From contig CAYGUA010000022.1 in the NCBI GenBank assembly GCA_964353015.1, positions 1 to 64,000 on the forward strand: a stretch of DNA of 64,000 bases, read 5' to 3'. The stretch is from JAMZMI01 sp964353015 (lineage in GTDB: Bacteria; Bacteroidota; Bacteroidia; Cytophagales; Cyclobacteriaceae). Shown piece by piece: positions 43,450-53,300 of the stretch (positions within the stretch are counted from its first letter, which is position 1; every line of letters starts with the position of its first letter). The notes beneath the pieces were generated by a model that had not been told where the DNA came from, did no database searches, and saw only the letters and a list, made by a program, of their open reading frames with translations. The translations under genes and the position numbers were made by a program.

Positions 43450-43845
43450 TCAGGCCTGGGGCGTTCGATTGAAAAACATCTTCAAATAGATATTTTTGGC
43501 CATATTAGCGCCGCTCTCTCTGGCCAGCTCTGCTTTTTCTCCATAAAAAAGTTCATTCACAGTTTCTACCCAAAGCCTGGCCCACTCATCAAAATGATGT
43601 TTGGTGAAGCCACTTTTAAATCGCTGATCTACTTCTACATGCTGATGCAGGGGCGTTCCTTCATAGGTTTCTGTAAATAGGATCTGGGCAGACCAATATT
43701 TGATAAATCTGCCTTTGTGAAATGGCCAGTTGTGTACCGCTTCCGAAAAGAAAACAGATAGCTCTGGATGTCTCAAAACTTTGGCATAAAACACATCGAT
43801 GAGTACTTCTATGTCATATTCATCTGTTAATAATCTTTTTTCCAT
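43450..43845 (-). CDS. group III truncated hemoglobin
   Basis: 131 residues from ATG 43845; the open frame extends 16 codons further, which is unusual for the family. DIEVLIDVFYAKVLRHPEL, FFSEAVHNWPFHKGRFIKYWSAQILF, TPLHQHVEV and HFDEWARLWVETVNELF match the 2-on-2 globin fold, with the proximal His expected in the FKSGFTKHHFDEW region. Group III globins bind oxygen or NO; the role in the cell is not settled. It is a single gene. Confidence 0.88.
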   Translation of the reverse strand: MEKRLLTDEYDIEVLIDVFYAKVLRHPELSVFFSEAVHNWPFHKGRFIKYWSAQILFTETYEGTPLHQHVEVDQRFKSGFTKHHFDEWARLWVETVNELFYGEKAELARESGANMAKNIYLKMFFNRTPQA

Positions 43846-44088
43846 GTGCTGATTAAAGTCAAGAAACAAACATAGACGTTCGGGAATTTTCAAAGGCCTC
43901 AGAATTATCAGCAGCTATTATGAAAATTGTCAGATTTAGATTTCCAGAAAAACATATCTCAGCCTGTCATAGTTGCGGATGTTTTACGGATTTTAATCAT
44001 TTTCCTGACATATTGACTTAAAAAAGTCCAATTAAACCTATGGCTTGGCTTTTGATCTCCTCGGATAATACAATAATTGAGAGCAATC

Positions 44089-46704
44089 ATGAATTTCAAT
44101 AACTATACTATAAAGTCTCAGGAAGCCCTTCAGAAGGCGACAGAAATTGCTTCCGGAAATGGACAACAAATCATTGAAACGGGTCATCTCATTCAGGCTA
44201 TTCTACAGTCTGATGAAAACCTGATTTCATTTTTATTAAAGAAAATTGGAGCATCGAAGCAGCTTCTTACTGGCAAATTTGATGAGCTCATTGGCACCTA
44301 TCCAAAGGTCACTGGTGGGCAACCTTATTTATCTTCAGCAGCACATACGGCTATGCAGAATGCTGAAAAATATCTGAAGGATTTCGGGGATGAATTTGTG
44401 GCTGTGGAGCACATCATTTTGGGTTTGCTTGCTGGTAGCGACAAGACTTCACAGGTTCTTAAAGATGTAGGTTTCACTGAAAAAGGTTTGATCAGTTCTA
44501 TCAAAGAGCTTCGAGGTGGACAGAAAGTGACGGATCAAAATGCAGAGTCAAAATACCGATCGCTAGATCGCTATGCTATCAATTTGAATGAATTAGCCAA
44601 AAAAGGAAAAATAGATCCGGTAATCGGGCGTGATGAAGAGATCCGTCGTGTACTTCAGATTTTAGCAAGAAGAACCAAAAACAATCCAATACTCATCGGT
44701 GAACCAGGCGTGGGAAAAACGGCAATCGTGGAAGGCATGGCGCAGAGAATTGTGGATGGTGATGTGCCGGAAAACCTAAAAAGCAAAATTATCATTTCGC
44801 TCGACATGGGACTTTTGGTGGCTGGTGCCAAATACAAAGGGGAATTCGAGGAGCGATTGAAAGCGGTGATAAAAGAAGTGACGGATAGTGCTGGCGAGAT
44901 TATTTTATTCATTGATGAAATCCACACATTGATTGGCGCTGGTGGAGGAGAAGGAGCCATGGATGCTGCTAATTTACTGAAGCCGGCTCTTGCAAGAGGG
45001 GAACTGCATGCAATTGGTGCTACTACGCTTAAAGAGTACCAAAAATATGTGGAAAAGGACAAGGCATTGGAGCGTAGGTTTCAAGCGGTAGTTGTGGATG
45101 AGCCATCAGTTACGGATGCCATTTCCATACTTCGTGGAATCAAGGATAAGTATGAAGTACATCATGGTGTCCGGGTCAAGGATGACGCGGTGATAGCTGC
45201 TGTTGAGTTGTCTCATAGATACATTTCTGATCGTTTTCTTCCTGATAAAGCCATCGATCTCATGGATGAAGCAGCTTCCAAACTAAGGATTGAAATAGAT
45301 TCTTTACCTGAAGAATTGGATGAACTCAACAGGCGTATCATGCAGTTTGAGATCGAGCGAGAAGCCATTCGCAGAGAAAAGGACAAAGCCAAAGAATCAG
45401 AGCTGAGTCGTGATATTGCTGATCTCACCGGAAAGCGAAATGAACTCAAAGCCAAATGGGAAAATGAAAAAGGCGTGATTCAAGGATTGCGCACAGAAAA
45501 AGAAAATATCGAGCGATTTAAAACTGAAGCCGAACAAGCCGAGCGTGCAGGTGATTTTGGTAAAGTTGCAGAGATCAGATATGGAAAAATCGTGGAAGCG
45601 GAGAAAAAAATTGAAGCATTTACACGACAACTCTCAGAGATGCAGGGAGAAAAAACTTTGTTGAAAGAGGAAGTGGATGCTGAGGATATTGCGGAAATAG
45701 TAGCGAAGTGGACTGGTATTCCAGTATCAAAAATGCTTCAAAGCGAAAAAGACAAGCTTTTAAATCTGGAAGAATATTTGGGCAAACGAGTGGCTGGCCA
45801 GACTGAGGCAATTACAGCGGTGGCTGATGCTGTGAGGCGCAGTAGGGCCGGACTTCATGATCCCAATCGCCCAATTGGTTCCTTTATTTTTTTGGGAACT
45901 ACAGGTGTAGGAAAAACGGAACTTGCAAAAACGCTCGCCGAATATCTTTTCAACGATGAAAACGCTATGGTTAGGATCGATATGTCGGAATATCAGGAAA
46001 GACATGCTGTCAGTCGCTTAATCGGAGCGCCTCCAGGATATGTGGGTTATGATGAAGGTGGCCAGCTGACTGAAGCCGTGAGAAGAAAGCCTTACAGCGT
46101 GATCCTATTGGATGAAATAGAGAAGGCTCATCCTGATGTTTTTAATATCCTGCTTCAAGTATTGGACGATGGGCGACTTACTGACAATAAAGGACGAGTT
46201 GCCAATTTTAAAAATGCAATTATCATCATGACAACCAACATTGGCTCTAGTCTGATTCAAGATCGGTTTGAAAAAATCAATGATGAAAATGCTGACGAAA
46301 TCATCGAAAAAACAAAAGATGAAGTGTTTGAACTGTTGCGAAAATCTGTGCGACCGGAGTTTCTAAATCGCGTGGATGAGACCATCATGTTCCGACCATT
46401 GAGTCGTCAGGATCTGAGAAAAATCGTAGGAATCCAGTTTAAGTTGATTCAAAAAAGGCTCGAAGAAAATGGTATCAAGATAGAAGCTGATGACAAGGTA
46501 TTGGAGCAATTGGGCAAAGTTGGATTTGATCCTCAGTTTGGTGCCAGACCATTGAAGAGATTATTACAAAGAGAAATTCTTAACGAACTTTCTAAAGAAA
46601 TCCTTAGCGGGAAAATCAAGAAAGATGCAATCATAGGAATCACACTTGGAGATGATAATCAGATGGAGTTTATCAATCTGGACGAGGTAGAAATCAAATC
46701 CTAA
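44089..46704 (+). CDS. clpB: ATP-dependent disaggregase ClpB
   Basis: 871 residues from ATG 44089 (a TTG four codons upstream also opens the frame). Double N-terminal Clp repeats (LQKATEIASGNGQQIIETGHL), NBD1 with GEPGVGKTA (~205) and FIDEIHTLIGAGG, the coiled-coil middle domain (~400-530), NBD2 with GTTGVGKTE (~604) and the Walker B LLDEIEKAHPDV, then the C-terminal domain GFDPQFGARPLKRLLQR. ClpB works with DnaK/DnaJ to dissolve protein aggregates. Length and layout are normal. The small gene at 46707 starts 2 bp after its stop and is probably co-transcribed. Confidence 0.97.
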   Translation: MNFNNYTIKSQEALQKATEIASGNGQQIIETGHLIQAILQSDENLISFLLKKIGASKQLLTGKFDELIGTYPKVTGGQPYLSSAAHTAMQNAEKYLKDFGDEFVAVEHIILGLLAGSDKTSQVLKDVGFTEKGLISSIKELRGGQKVTDQNAESKYRSLDRYAINLNELAKKGKIDPVIGRDEEIRRVLQILARRTKNNPILIGEPGVGKTAIVEGMAQRIVDGDVPENLKSKIIISLDMGLLVAGAKYKGEFEERLKAVIKEVTDSAGEIILFIDEIHTLIGAGGGEGAMDAANLLKPALARGELHAIGATTLKEYQKYVEKDKALERRFQAVVVDEPSVTDAISILRGIKDKYEVHHGVRVKDDAVIAAVELSHRYISDRFLPDKAIDLMDEAASKLRIEIDSLPEELDELNRRIMQFEIEREAIRREKDKAKESELSRDIADLTGKRNELKAKWENEKGVIQGLRTEKENIERFKTEAEQAERAGDFGKVAEIRYGKIVEAEKKIEAFTRQLSEMQGEKTLLKEEVDAEDIAEIVAKWTGIPVSKMLQSEKDKLLNLEEYLGKRVAGQTEAITAVADAVRRSRAGLHDPNRPIGSFIFLGTTGVGKTELAKTLAEYLFNDENAMVRIDMSEYQERHAVSRLIGAPPGYVGYDEGGQLTEAVRRKPYSVILLDEIEKAHPDVFNILLQVLDDGRLTDNKGRVANFKNAIIIMTTNIGSSLIQDRFEKINDENADEIIEKTKDEVFELLRKSVRPEFLNRVDETIMFRPLSRQDLRKIVGIQFKLIQKRLEENGIKIEADDKVLEQLGKVGFDPQFGARPLKRLLQREILNELSKEILSGKIKKDAIIGITLGDDNQMEFINLDEVEIKS

Positions 46705-46706
46705 TT

Positions 46707-47105
46707 ATGGAAAGACGGGATATCATTATAAATGAAATAGAGCGATTGGGTCAAGTACTCGGGTTGATTTTAATGCGGTTGACTGGTAAAAATGCCAAGC
46801 TTGAAAAATCCGAGAACTATGTACAGGAGCAATTCTCCGAGCAATTGGGGATTGATTTCAATATGTTGAAGCAAATGAACGATGATCAGCTGATCAGATA
46901 TTTAATTGATGAAAAGAAGCTTCTTCTTGAAAATCTGGATCAGATTTCTCAAATATTTGAAAACTTGGCACAAGGCGCTGCATCAAAAAGAATGCTTCCG
47001 AAAGCGCTTTTGCTTCTCGAGCATGCACATATACATGATACCACCTATTCCCTTGAGCGGGAAGAACGGCTTAGATCTTTAAGAAGAAAGTTGGAGGTAA
47101 AATGA
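46707..47105 (+). CDS. small helical protein of unknown function
   Basis: The 132 residues have no signal peptide or membrane segment, and are helical throughout (RDIIINEIERLGQVLGLILM, LLENLDQISQIFENLAQ, LLLLEHAHIHDTTYSLERE). The pattern resembles the small DUF6483-type proteins, but I am not sure. It begins 2 bp after clpB, so a role linked to stress or proteostasis is possible from context only. Confidence 0.7.
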   Translation: MERRDIIINEIERLGQVLGLILMRLTGKNAKLEKSENYVQEQFSEQLGIDFNMLKQMNDDQLIRYLIDEKKLLLENLDQISQIFENLAQGAASKRMLPKALLLLEHAHIHDTTYSLEREERLRSLRRKLEVK

Positions 47106-47154
47106 AGGTGGTACTGATTAATTCTTGGTGAAGGTGGATTTTATTAAGAATAAA

Positions 47155-47328
47155 ATGAGTCGTAGATTTCGTCGTTTCCTCTGGGCTTGTACGGTAGGCT
47201 TTATGATTGCCTGGCACAACGTGTATTTTCAGGATGATCGGTTGCGAGAGGAAACTACGATTGAGATTGTTCAGATGGAAGAGGATTTGAATGCTATTGG
47301 CACAGATCCCCCTACATCACTTTCCTAA
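47155..47328 (+). CDS. small single-span membrane protein
   Basis: 57 residues from ATG 47155: a basic start (MSRRFRRF), one hydrophobic span (LWACTVGFMIAWHNVYF) and an acidic tail. It follows the clpB-46707 pair by 49 bp in the same direction. Its last 12 bases overlap the 3' end of the pseudogene on the other strand. No family recognised; coding is plausible but not proven. Confidence 0.5.
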   Translation: MSRRFRRFLWACTVGFMIAWHNVYFQDDRLREETTIEIVQMEEDLNAIGTDPPTSLS

Positions 47329-47877
47329 CACATAGCCAATATTGATTTCCGGGATAAAAGGGAAAAACCCAACATTCCCTTTATCATCAAAGTACACATA
47401 TGGCGCAATCGTGAATGACCAGCCAAAATGGTTTTTATATTTCTGAAAACCATAACCTGCACCTATTGCAAAATCCACATTGGAAGTGCGATAAAATGTA
47501 GATCTTATTTCTTTACCTCTTGCTAATCATCAGGAAAGAACCAGAATTGTTATTGATATTTTTGCCTCGCCTTTCAAGTTTAAATCTATTGGTATAAAAT
47601 CGGGACTGTAAATCAATATAAGGGGCTATCAAAACAAGAGCTCCAGATGCACCATAAGTCAATTCTGGATAACTGCCGCCATAACCGATTCCTGCCTGGC
47701 CTGCAAAAGATGTCCTTTTCCCGGTTGGGAATTCTATATCAAAACCAGGGTTGATGAAGGTAATTTTTTGTTGGAAGTCAATTGAATTGAGTCAATCAAA
47801 ATCTGACTTCTTTGTGAATATCCAGTATAGCTACAAAAAGTGGCAAGGGCCAAAATTATAATTGCTATTAATCTCAC
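47317..47877 (-). pseudogene. frameshifted outer-membrane beta-barrel-type protein gene
   Basis: Read leftwards, three frames together give one coherent protein. From GTG 47877: a signal peptide (VRLIAIIILALATFCSYTGYSQ) and a short start. After a shift near 47760-47800: PGFDIEFPTGKRTSFAGQ, GIGYGGSYPELTYG, YIDLQSRFYTNRFKLERRG, ending at a stop near 47514. After a second shift: FYRTSNVDFAIGAGYGFQKY, HFGWSFTIAPYVYFDD, FIPEINIGYVLGK and the stop at 47317. The strand pattern and closing residues fit an outer-membrane barrel. Two lesions make sequencing error less likely than decay. Confidence 0.75.
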
Positions 47878-48285
47878 TATTGATATTCTGTTTTTTTGAT
47901 CAATTTATTAATAATTCAGAACTGGACTTAATTTTACATGATGGTTTCACTTTGAACTGTCTTGGTGAAATGGAGATTTTGGATCTCCTTTTAAACACGA
48001 AGAAACTCACATTTCCAAATCTTCATGTAATTGCGAAAATCATTCATCGACTAAGGCAAAAAACCAAATCCAAAGGAGTCTACGGGAAGACTCTTTTTTG
48101 TTTACTTATTTGCACAGGAATGACTTTACCTATTCTTTCAAAAGTCAATTAAAATTAAATTTACTTAGAGAGGTTCCATTCTGACAAGTCAATAGAGCAT
48201 CGAGATTTCCGTTCAAATAAAAATGTAGTATGGGTTAACTGAAGATGCGTTGTTATAGTAGTCATCAAAACCAAAATACAAATAC
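47878..48285 (+). other. intergenic region with two terminator-like hairpins
   Basis: No convincing gene. GGAGAT-TTTGG-ATCTCC then TTTT lies at 47972-47992, and GAGTCT-ACGGGA-AGACTC then TTTTTT at 48076-48099, both rightward. A 96-codon open frame over 47862-48152 runs through both hairpins and has no family-like features, so I reject it. The hairpins could end a short untranslated RNA that starts near 47900. Confidence 0.45.
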
Positions 48286-48819
48286 ATGAAATCAACCATT
48301 ACTCTTATTTTAATTTATGTGTCGCTGGCTTTATCAGCGCAGGATTACAACCCACAATCTCAGTTTGCTAAGGATTTTATACCAGTCTGGATTGTATCAG
48401 TCAAAAATACACTTGACGTGGCTAAGGCCATGCCCGAAGAATTGTATAATTATCAGCCAAATGATTCCAGTAAAACTTTTGGAGATCAGATAGGTCATAT
48501 TGCCATGACTTCATTGTATTTGGCAAAAGGGTTTGTAAATGGAGATTGGGGTACGTACGATGATGGTCAGATGGAAGGGAAAACAAAGGATGAAATTGTA
48601 AGTTTGCTTGAGACGAACCTGAATGAAGCAACGAATCTTATTGTCTCAATGACAGAAGAAGCAAGCACTGAAACAATCAAAGCATTTGGCGGCAAAATGC
48701 TTAAAAGGTACGTCACCATATTATTTATTCAGGATCATCTGACAAACCACAGAGCAAAAGCCAATTTATACATCCGAATGAATGATATCAAGCCACCGGC
48801 TTATGCTTTTTTCAATTAA
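48286..48819 (+). CDS. secreted DinB-like protein
   Basis: The 177 residues include a signal peptide (ending LALSAQ), which is unusual for the mostly cytosolic DinB family. The four-helix DinB pattern is seen in SVKNTLDVAKAMPEELYNYQP, FGDQIGHIAMTSLYLAKGF and ILFIQDHLTNHRAKANLYIRM, with the metal-ligand histidines expected at IGH, DH and NHR. DinB-like proteins bind a divalent metal and often carry thiol-transferase activity; here the action would be in the periplasm. It is a single gene. Confidence 0.8.
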   Translation: MKSTITLILIYVSLALSAQDYNPQSQFAKDFIPVWIVSVKNTLDVAKAMPEELYNYQPNDSSKTFGDQIGHIAMTSLYLAKGFVNGDWGTYDDGQMEGKTKDEIVSLLETNLNEATNLIVSMTEEASTETIKAFGGKMLKRYVTILFIQDHLTNHRAKANLYIRMNDIKPPAYAFFN

Positions 48820-49098
48820 TCAAAACACATTTAAGGGCAGGTTGACACCTGAAGAAATCCAGTTCATCTAATATTTCGCGAATTTCGAAACCAACTTGAT
48901 ACTATTTTGGTTTGTTTAATGTTGGATTTGAAAGAATTACTTGACTGCAATTAATATTAAACGTAAATTCGCGGTTCGCTTTAGTATTTATCAAATTTTA
49001 CTAGCGTACAAAAAATTAGATTTTTGATATTGATTCTTTCACCAAAGTCTGATATTTTACAAGACAAGAAATAAATTAAAAGGATAGACCCTTAGCAT

Positions 49099-49971
49099 AT
49101 GCGACAACTGAAGATTACCCAATCTATTACCAACCGACGGGAAAGCCACACTCTGGAGAAATATTTCACCGAAGTGAGCAACGTGCCAATGATCTCTCCA
49201 GACGAGGAGGTTACATTAGCTCAAAGAATCCGTGAAGGAGATGAGTTGGCATTGGAGAAACTTGTTAAGGCCAATCTTAGATTCGTGGTATCTGTTGCAA
49301 AACAATATCAAAACAGAAGCTTACCATTGAATGACTTGATCAATGAAGGTAACCTTGGTTTGATTAAGGCAGCAAAGAAATTTGACGAAACAAAAGGTTT
49401 CAAATTCATTTCTTACGCTGTATGGTGGATTCGTCAATCAATCATGCAGGCATTGGCTGAGCAATCAAGAATTGTTCGTTTGCCGATGAACAAATCTGGT
49501 GCGATCAACCAAATCAGAAGAGCTTATGCTGAACTAGAGCAGAAGTTTGAGCGTGAGCCTACCGAAGAGGAATTGGCTGAAGTGCTTGAAATGAAGCCTA
49601 GCGAAGTAAGAAACACGCTTGGTGCAGAAGTGAAACAAATGTCAATGGATGCACCTTTTGGTGAAGACGAATCAGGTTCACTTTTGGATGTATTGGAAAA
49701 CAACACTACTGGCCCCACTGATGGCGAGTTGGTATTCAACGATTCATTGAAAGTAGAAACCCTTCGAGCGCTTTCTACCTTGACTGCAAGAGAAAGAGAA
49801 GTAATCATGATGAGCTTTGGTATCGGTCATGACAACCCATATACACTAGAAGAAATTGGTGATGCGATGGGCTTGACCAGAGAGCGTGTAAGACAAATCA
49901 GAGAAAAAGCGCTTCAAAAACTTAGAGAGCCTAGTAAAAACAGAAGACTCAAGGAATTTGTTGCAAACTAA
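49099..49971 (+). CDS. rpoD: primary sigma factor RpoD (Bacteroidota type)
   Basis: 290 residues, short for a primary sigma factor because region 1.1 and the non-conserved region are missing, as is normal in Bacteroidota. Region 1.2 is TLEKYFTEVSNVPMISPDEE; region 2 holds ANLRFVVSVAKQYQ, LPLNDLINEGNLGLIKAAKKFD and FKFISYAVWWIRQSI; region 3 INQIRRAYAELEQKFEREP; region 4 LTAREREVIMMSFGIG and YTLEEIGDAMGLTRERVRQI. It directs RNA polymerase to TANNTTTG-type promoters. It is preceded by 279 bp of AT-rich DNA without a gene and followed by a strong terminator. Confidence 0.97.
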   Translation: MRQLKITQSITNRRESHTLEKYFTEVSNVPMISPDEEVTLAQRIREGDELALEKLVKANLRFVVSVAKQYQNRSLPLNDLINEGNLGLIKAAKKFDETKGFKFISYAVWWIRQSIMQALAEQSRIVRLPMNKSGAINQIRRAYAELEQKFEREPTEEELAEVLEMKPSEVRNTLGAEVKQMSMDAPFGEDESGSLLDVLENNTTGPTDGELVFNDSLKVETLRALSTLTAREREVIMMSFGIGHDNPYTLEEIGDAMGLTRERVRQIREKALQKLREPSKNRRLKEFVAN

Positions 49972-49981
49972 AAATATTGAA

Positions 49982-50006
49982 AGGCTCCCATCGGGAGCCT
50001 TTTTTT
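49982..50006 (+). terminator. rho-independent terminator of rpoD
   Basis: AGGCTCCC (49982-49989), loop ATC and GGGAGCCT (49993-50000) form a perfect 8-bp stem followed by six T. Confidence 0.95.
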
Positions 50007-50045
50007 ATGATCCACATTGTTAGGAATATTGGACAGTCAATCATC

Positions 50046-50252
50046 CTATTTTGATAATTGACATGACACGTCGGGGGCATTGTCAGCATTAGAGCATGCG
50101 GATTTAGCGTCTGAAGAGCTCAATTCGTAATGCGAAACATTGGTGATTGATCCGTCAGCATCGGATTTACAGGAGCAGGTGTAATTCTTCTTACACGAGC
50201 AAATACCAACTACCAAAGCCATCAACAGGAATAATTGTTTAGATGTCAACAT
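50046..50252 (-). CDS. small cysteine-containing lipoprotein
   Basis: The 68 residues have a lipoprotein signal (FLLMALVVGICSC) and a short mature part with CKKNYTCSCKSDADG and, further on, ACSNADNAPDVSCQL. Six cysteines besides the lipobox region suggest disulfide bonds or metal binding. Similar tiny lipoproteins are common in Bacteroidota and have no known function. It is convergent with rpoD across the terminator. Confidence 0.7.
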   Translation of the reverse strand: MLTSKQLFLLMALVVGICSCKKNYTCSCKSDADGSITNVSHYELSSSDAKSACSNADNAPDVSCQLSK

Positions 50253-50328
50253 AAAATTTAAATCAAGGGTTATATGGGTTGAATTTCAGAAAGTTTAATC
50301 CATGGATCGCTTATCTTCCTTAGCAGGT

Positions 50329-53300
50329 TTATTGCACCATGGCATATTCGTTATCCTGAATATTTCTTTCTATTGTCAGAATATTAGGGTCGAGCACCAC
50401 CTTGGATGGTTTTGATCGAACTGAAAACAACATCATGTTTTCTTCACTATCGATTTTCACCATTCTCAAATCAAGCATATTGTTTTCCTCGTCATAGAAT
50501 CCTATTTCTATAAAATCATTGAGCGGCAAGTGAGATTCTTTCATTTCATTGCGATATTTCCTTACTGTAAATTCAACGGCTACTAGAAATTCATTTTCAC
50601 TTGATTTCTCGATAGTTGCTGATTTGATCTCATTTTCATGGAAAGTAATTGTCTCAAACAAATCTGTGATCAGATATTGCATGCTATCAGGAACAGATTT
50701 TTTCAGCATATTCAAAAAATCAATTGAGGTTGGATATCCGGTATTTTGAGAGGAATATTTTTCCAAAAATGATTTTAAAACAAGGTTTAACTCGGTTTCT
50801 CCTATCAAGTGAGCCAATGAATTGAAAGCCAAGGCGCCTTTCCCGTATGAGATATAGTCCTGCTCAGGTTTGACTAAATAAAGTGGCGATTCAATTCCAG
50901 TTTCTTTGGTTCGACCACTTAGATATCGTTGGCGTTGCTTTTTTAAAAATTGCTGGGCATTTTGCTCTCCAAAATGTTTTCTGTAAATATTTAATGTGAT
51001 GTATTCTGTAATGCTTTCAGAAAGCATCATGGCGCCAAGTGCATCTTTTGGTATGAGTTGATTTCCAAACCATTGATGAGTAAGTTCATGTGCGGCAACA
51101 TAAAAAGATAAATCGATTTTATCCTTTTTTGCATTAACTCCAAATCGAACTTCAGAAACTAACAGGGCATTGGCAATTGACGTGGCATAGCTGCCTTCGG
51201 ATAATGGAAATTCAATAATATTCAACTCTTGATGTGGGTATGAACTAAAGTAAGCGGTATTATATCCAAGTGCGCACTTGGCACCAGCAATCAGATGATC
51301 AACATTTTGCTGATGCTGATCATGGTAATAAATCTCTATAGGTAGTTGGTTCCAGCTATCACTTTTATGAGAATAATTTAAGGAGTTAATCGCCATACCC
51401 AATTTCATAGGATAGTCCGTTTTGTAATGAAAAACATTTCTATCATTCTCTTGCCACTCATTTTGTAAAACACCTGATGCAATGACTTTCTGATTTTTAG
51501 AGGTGCTTATCGTAGCTTCAAAATCAATCAAATCTGAGTCTATGGCCTGATAATGATTTTTCAATGAAGTGCTATCATGAGGATTGCTTTTTTCCGAACT
51601 GGCAAAGTATCCTAGTCTTGGTAGTATATCGTGTTTAAGAAAGGTGCCGTTTTCGATCACATTGGAATTTCTTTGAAATAAGGTATTTGGGCTGTTTTTT
51701 ATATTAAATGTGAGATAAATACTGTCCTCAGGAGTCACTGAATCATGAAGTAGAAACACAAAAAAATGCATACCGCTATCAGATTCGATCAGACTGTTTT
51801 TAGAAGATATTTCAACGGTTGTGATTTCATCAAATCCTGTCTTTATCAAGAGTGTGTCTATGTTTTTTTCACTTTTATTGACAAGTGTATAAGTTCCAAA
51901 GGCATCAAAATGGTTTGATTCCGGATACAAATCAAGCTTTAGACGGATTGATGTAATTCTTGGCTGAAGTTGATTTTCATACTTACCGAACCGGGATTTG
52001 AATTTTTCCAGATCATATTTATTTAATGATTTACCCTGATCTGTTTTTTCGACCTGATAGATAATATAGCCTGTGCAGATAAGAAGTGCGCAAAGCATTC
52101 CAAAGATCATCTGGAAGAGTTTTCCTGTTTTTGAATATGTCTTTCTTAATTTTTCCTGATAGGTGAAGGTCCTTTCCCTACACCAAAAGAGATAGCTACC
52201 CAGGAGAGTCATAACTCCAATCGTCATCCAAAACAGCAATACAGTAAAATATCCGGCCAATTGGTTGCCATAGCCATTGATATCACTATAAATAAGGGTC
52301 GGAGGAGCATTGAACTGGAGCAAATATGTTTTGATTCCAAATTCTGAAAAACCATTTTTCCCAAGCCATAATAGCAGCAAAAGGAAAAGACCGACATATA
52401 AATTCGGTGAAATCGTGTGAATAAATATCGACGCAAATGTCCAAATCGAGAGAATGGGCAAAGTGATTACAAATAGGTAAAATAGATATTGTGGGATGTC
52501 TATACTGAAGTAGCCATTGGATAATTGAAGGGTGATGCCACAGACAATTAATACGAGCAAAAGCAGCATCTGAATTTTGATCAATGCCAAAGTTTTGGAA
52601 ATGAGTAAGACCCAGTCAGGTGTAGGAGTGACGTTGATCAATGTGTCCATTCCGGCAATTCGATCCCGATGAATGAGCATACCTGAATAGATAAAAGTGA
52701 CAAATGTGGTAATCGTGATATAAAAAAAGGTAGGAATATGAAGCATCAATCTGGTTAGTGGCAGCATGATCATTTCACTTCCATTCGTCACTTTTTGTAT
52801 CATTGTAATTACTGCTGCGATCGCTAAAATCACGAAAATTAAAAACATCGGATTTCTGATAATGTATTTCACGTTTATCGTGGAAAGTCGCCAAATACTC
52901 AAAATTTCAGCTGACCATGAGAAATCAAACGTGAGTTCCAAACCTGACAATGTCTTTGGTTTACTGCTGTTGATTTTGGATGAACTTCTACCTGGTTTCC
53001 AAAACCGTAATTCTGGCTTATGGTGCGTAAGGGAAAATTTCTTGAAAACGGCAATAAAAATCAATAAAGCTACTCCAAACCATAACAGGCGATTATACAA
53101 GACTGCTCCAATGATCGGAATGAGTTTTGTGTTTTGCTCTGTCAACGTCCAGAATTGTGTCTCTAGACCAACAGCATTTTGTCCGAAAGGATCAGCGATA
53201 GCCATAAGAAAAGGATGACTAGAAAAGATATTTTCAGTGATGAGCTGAATAAAAAAGAGTAACAATACGAGCACAAAACCTGAATAAATGCTTCGAGTCA

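Noticed and set aside
47862..48152. 96-codon open frame on the plus strand
   Set aside because: It runs through two terminator-like hairpins, has no family features and overlaps the pseudogene start.
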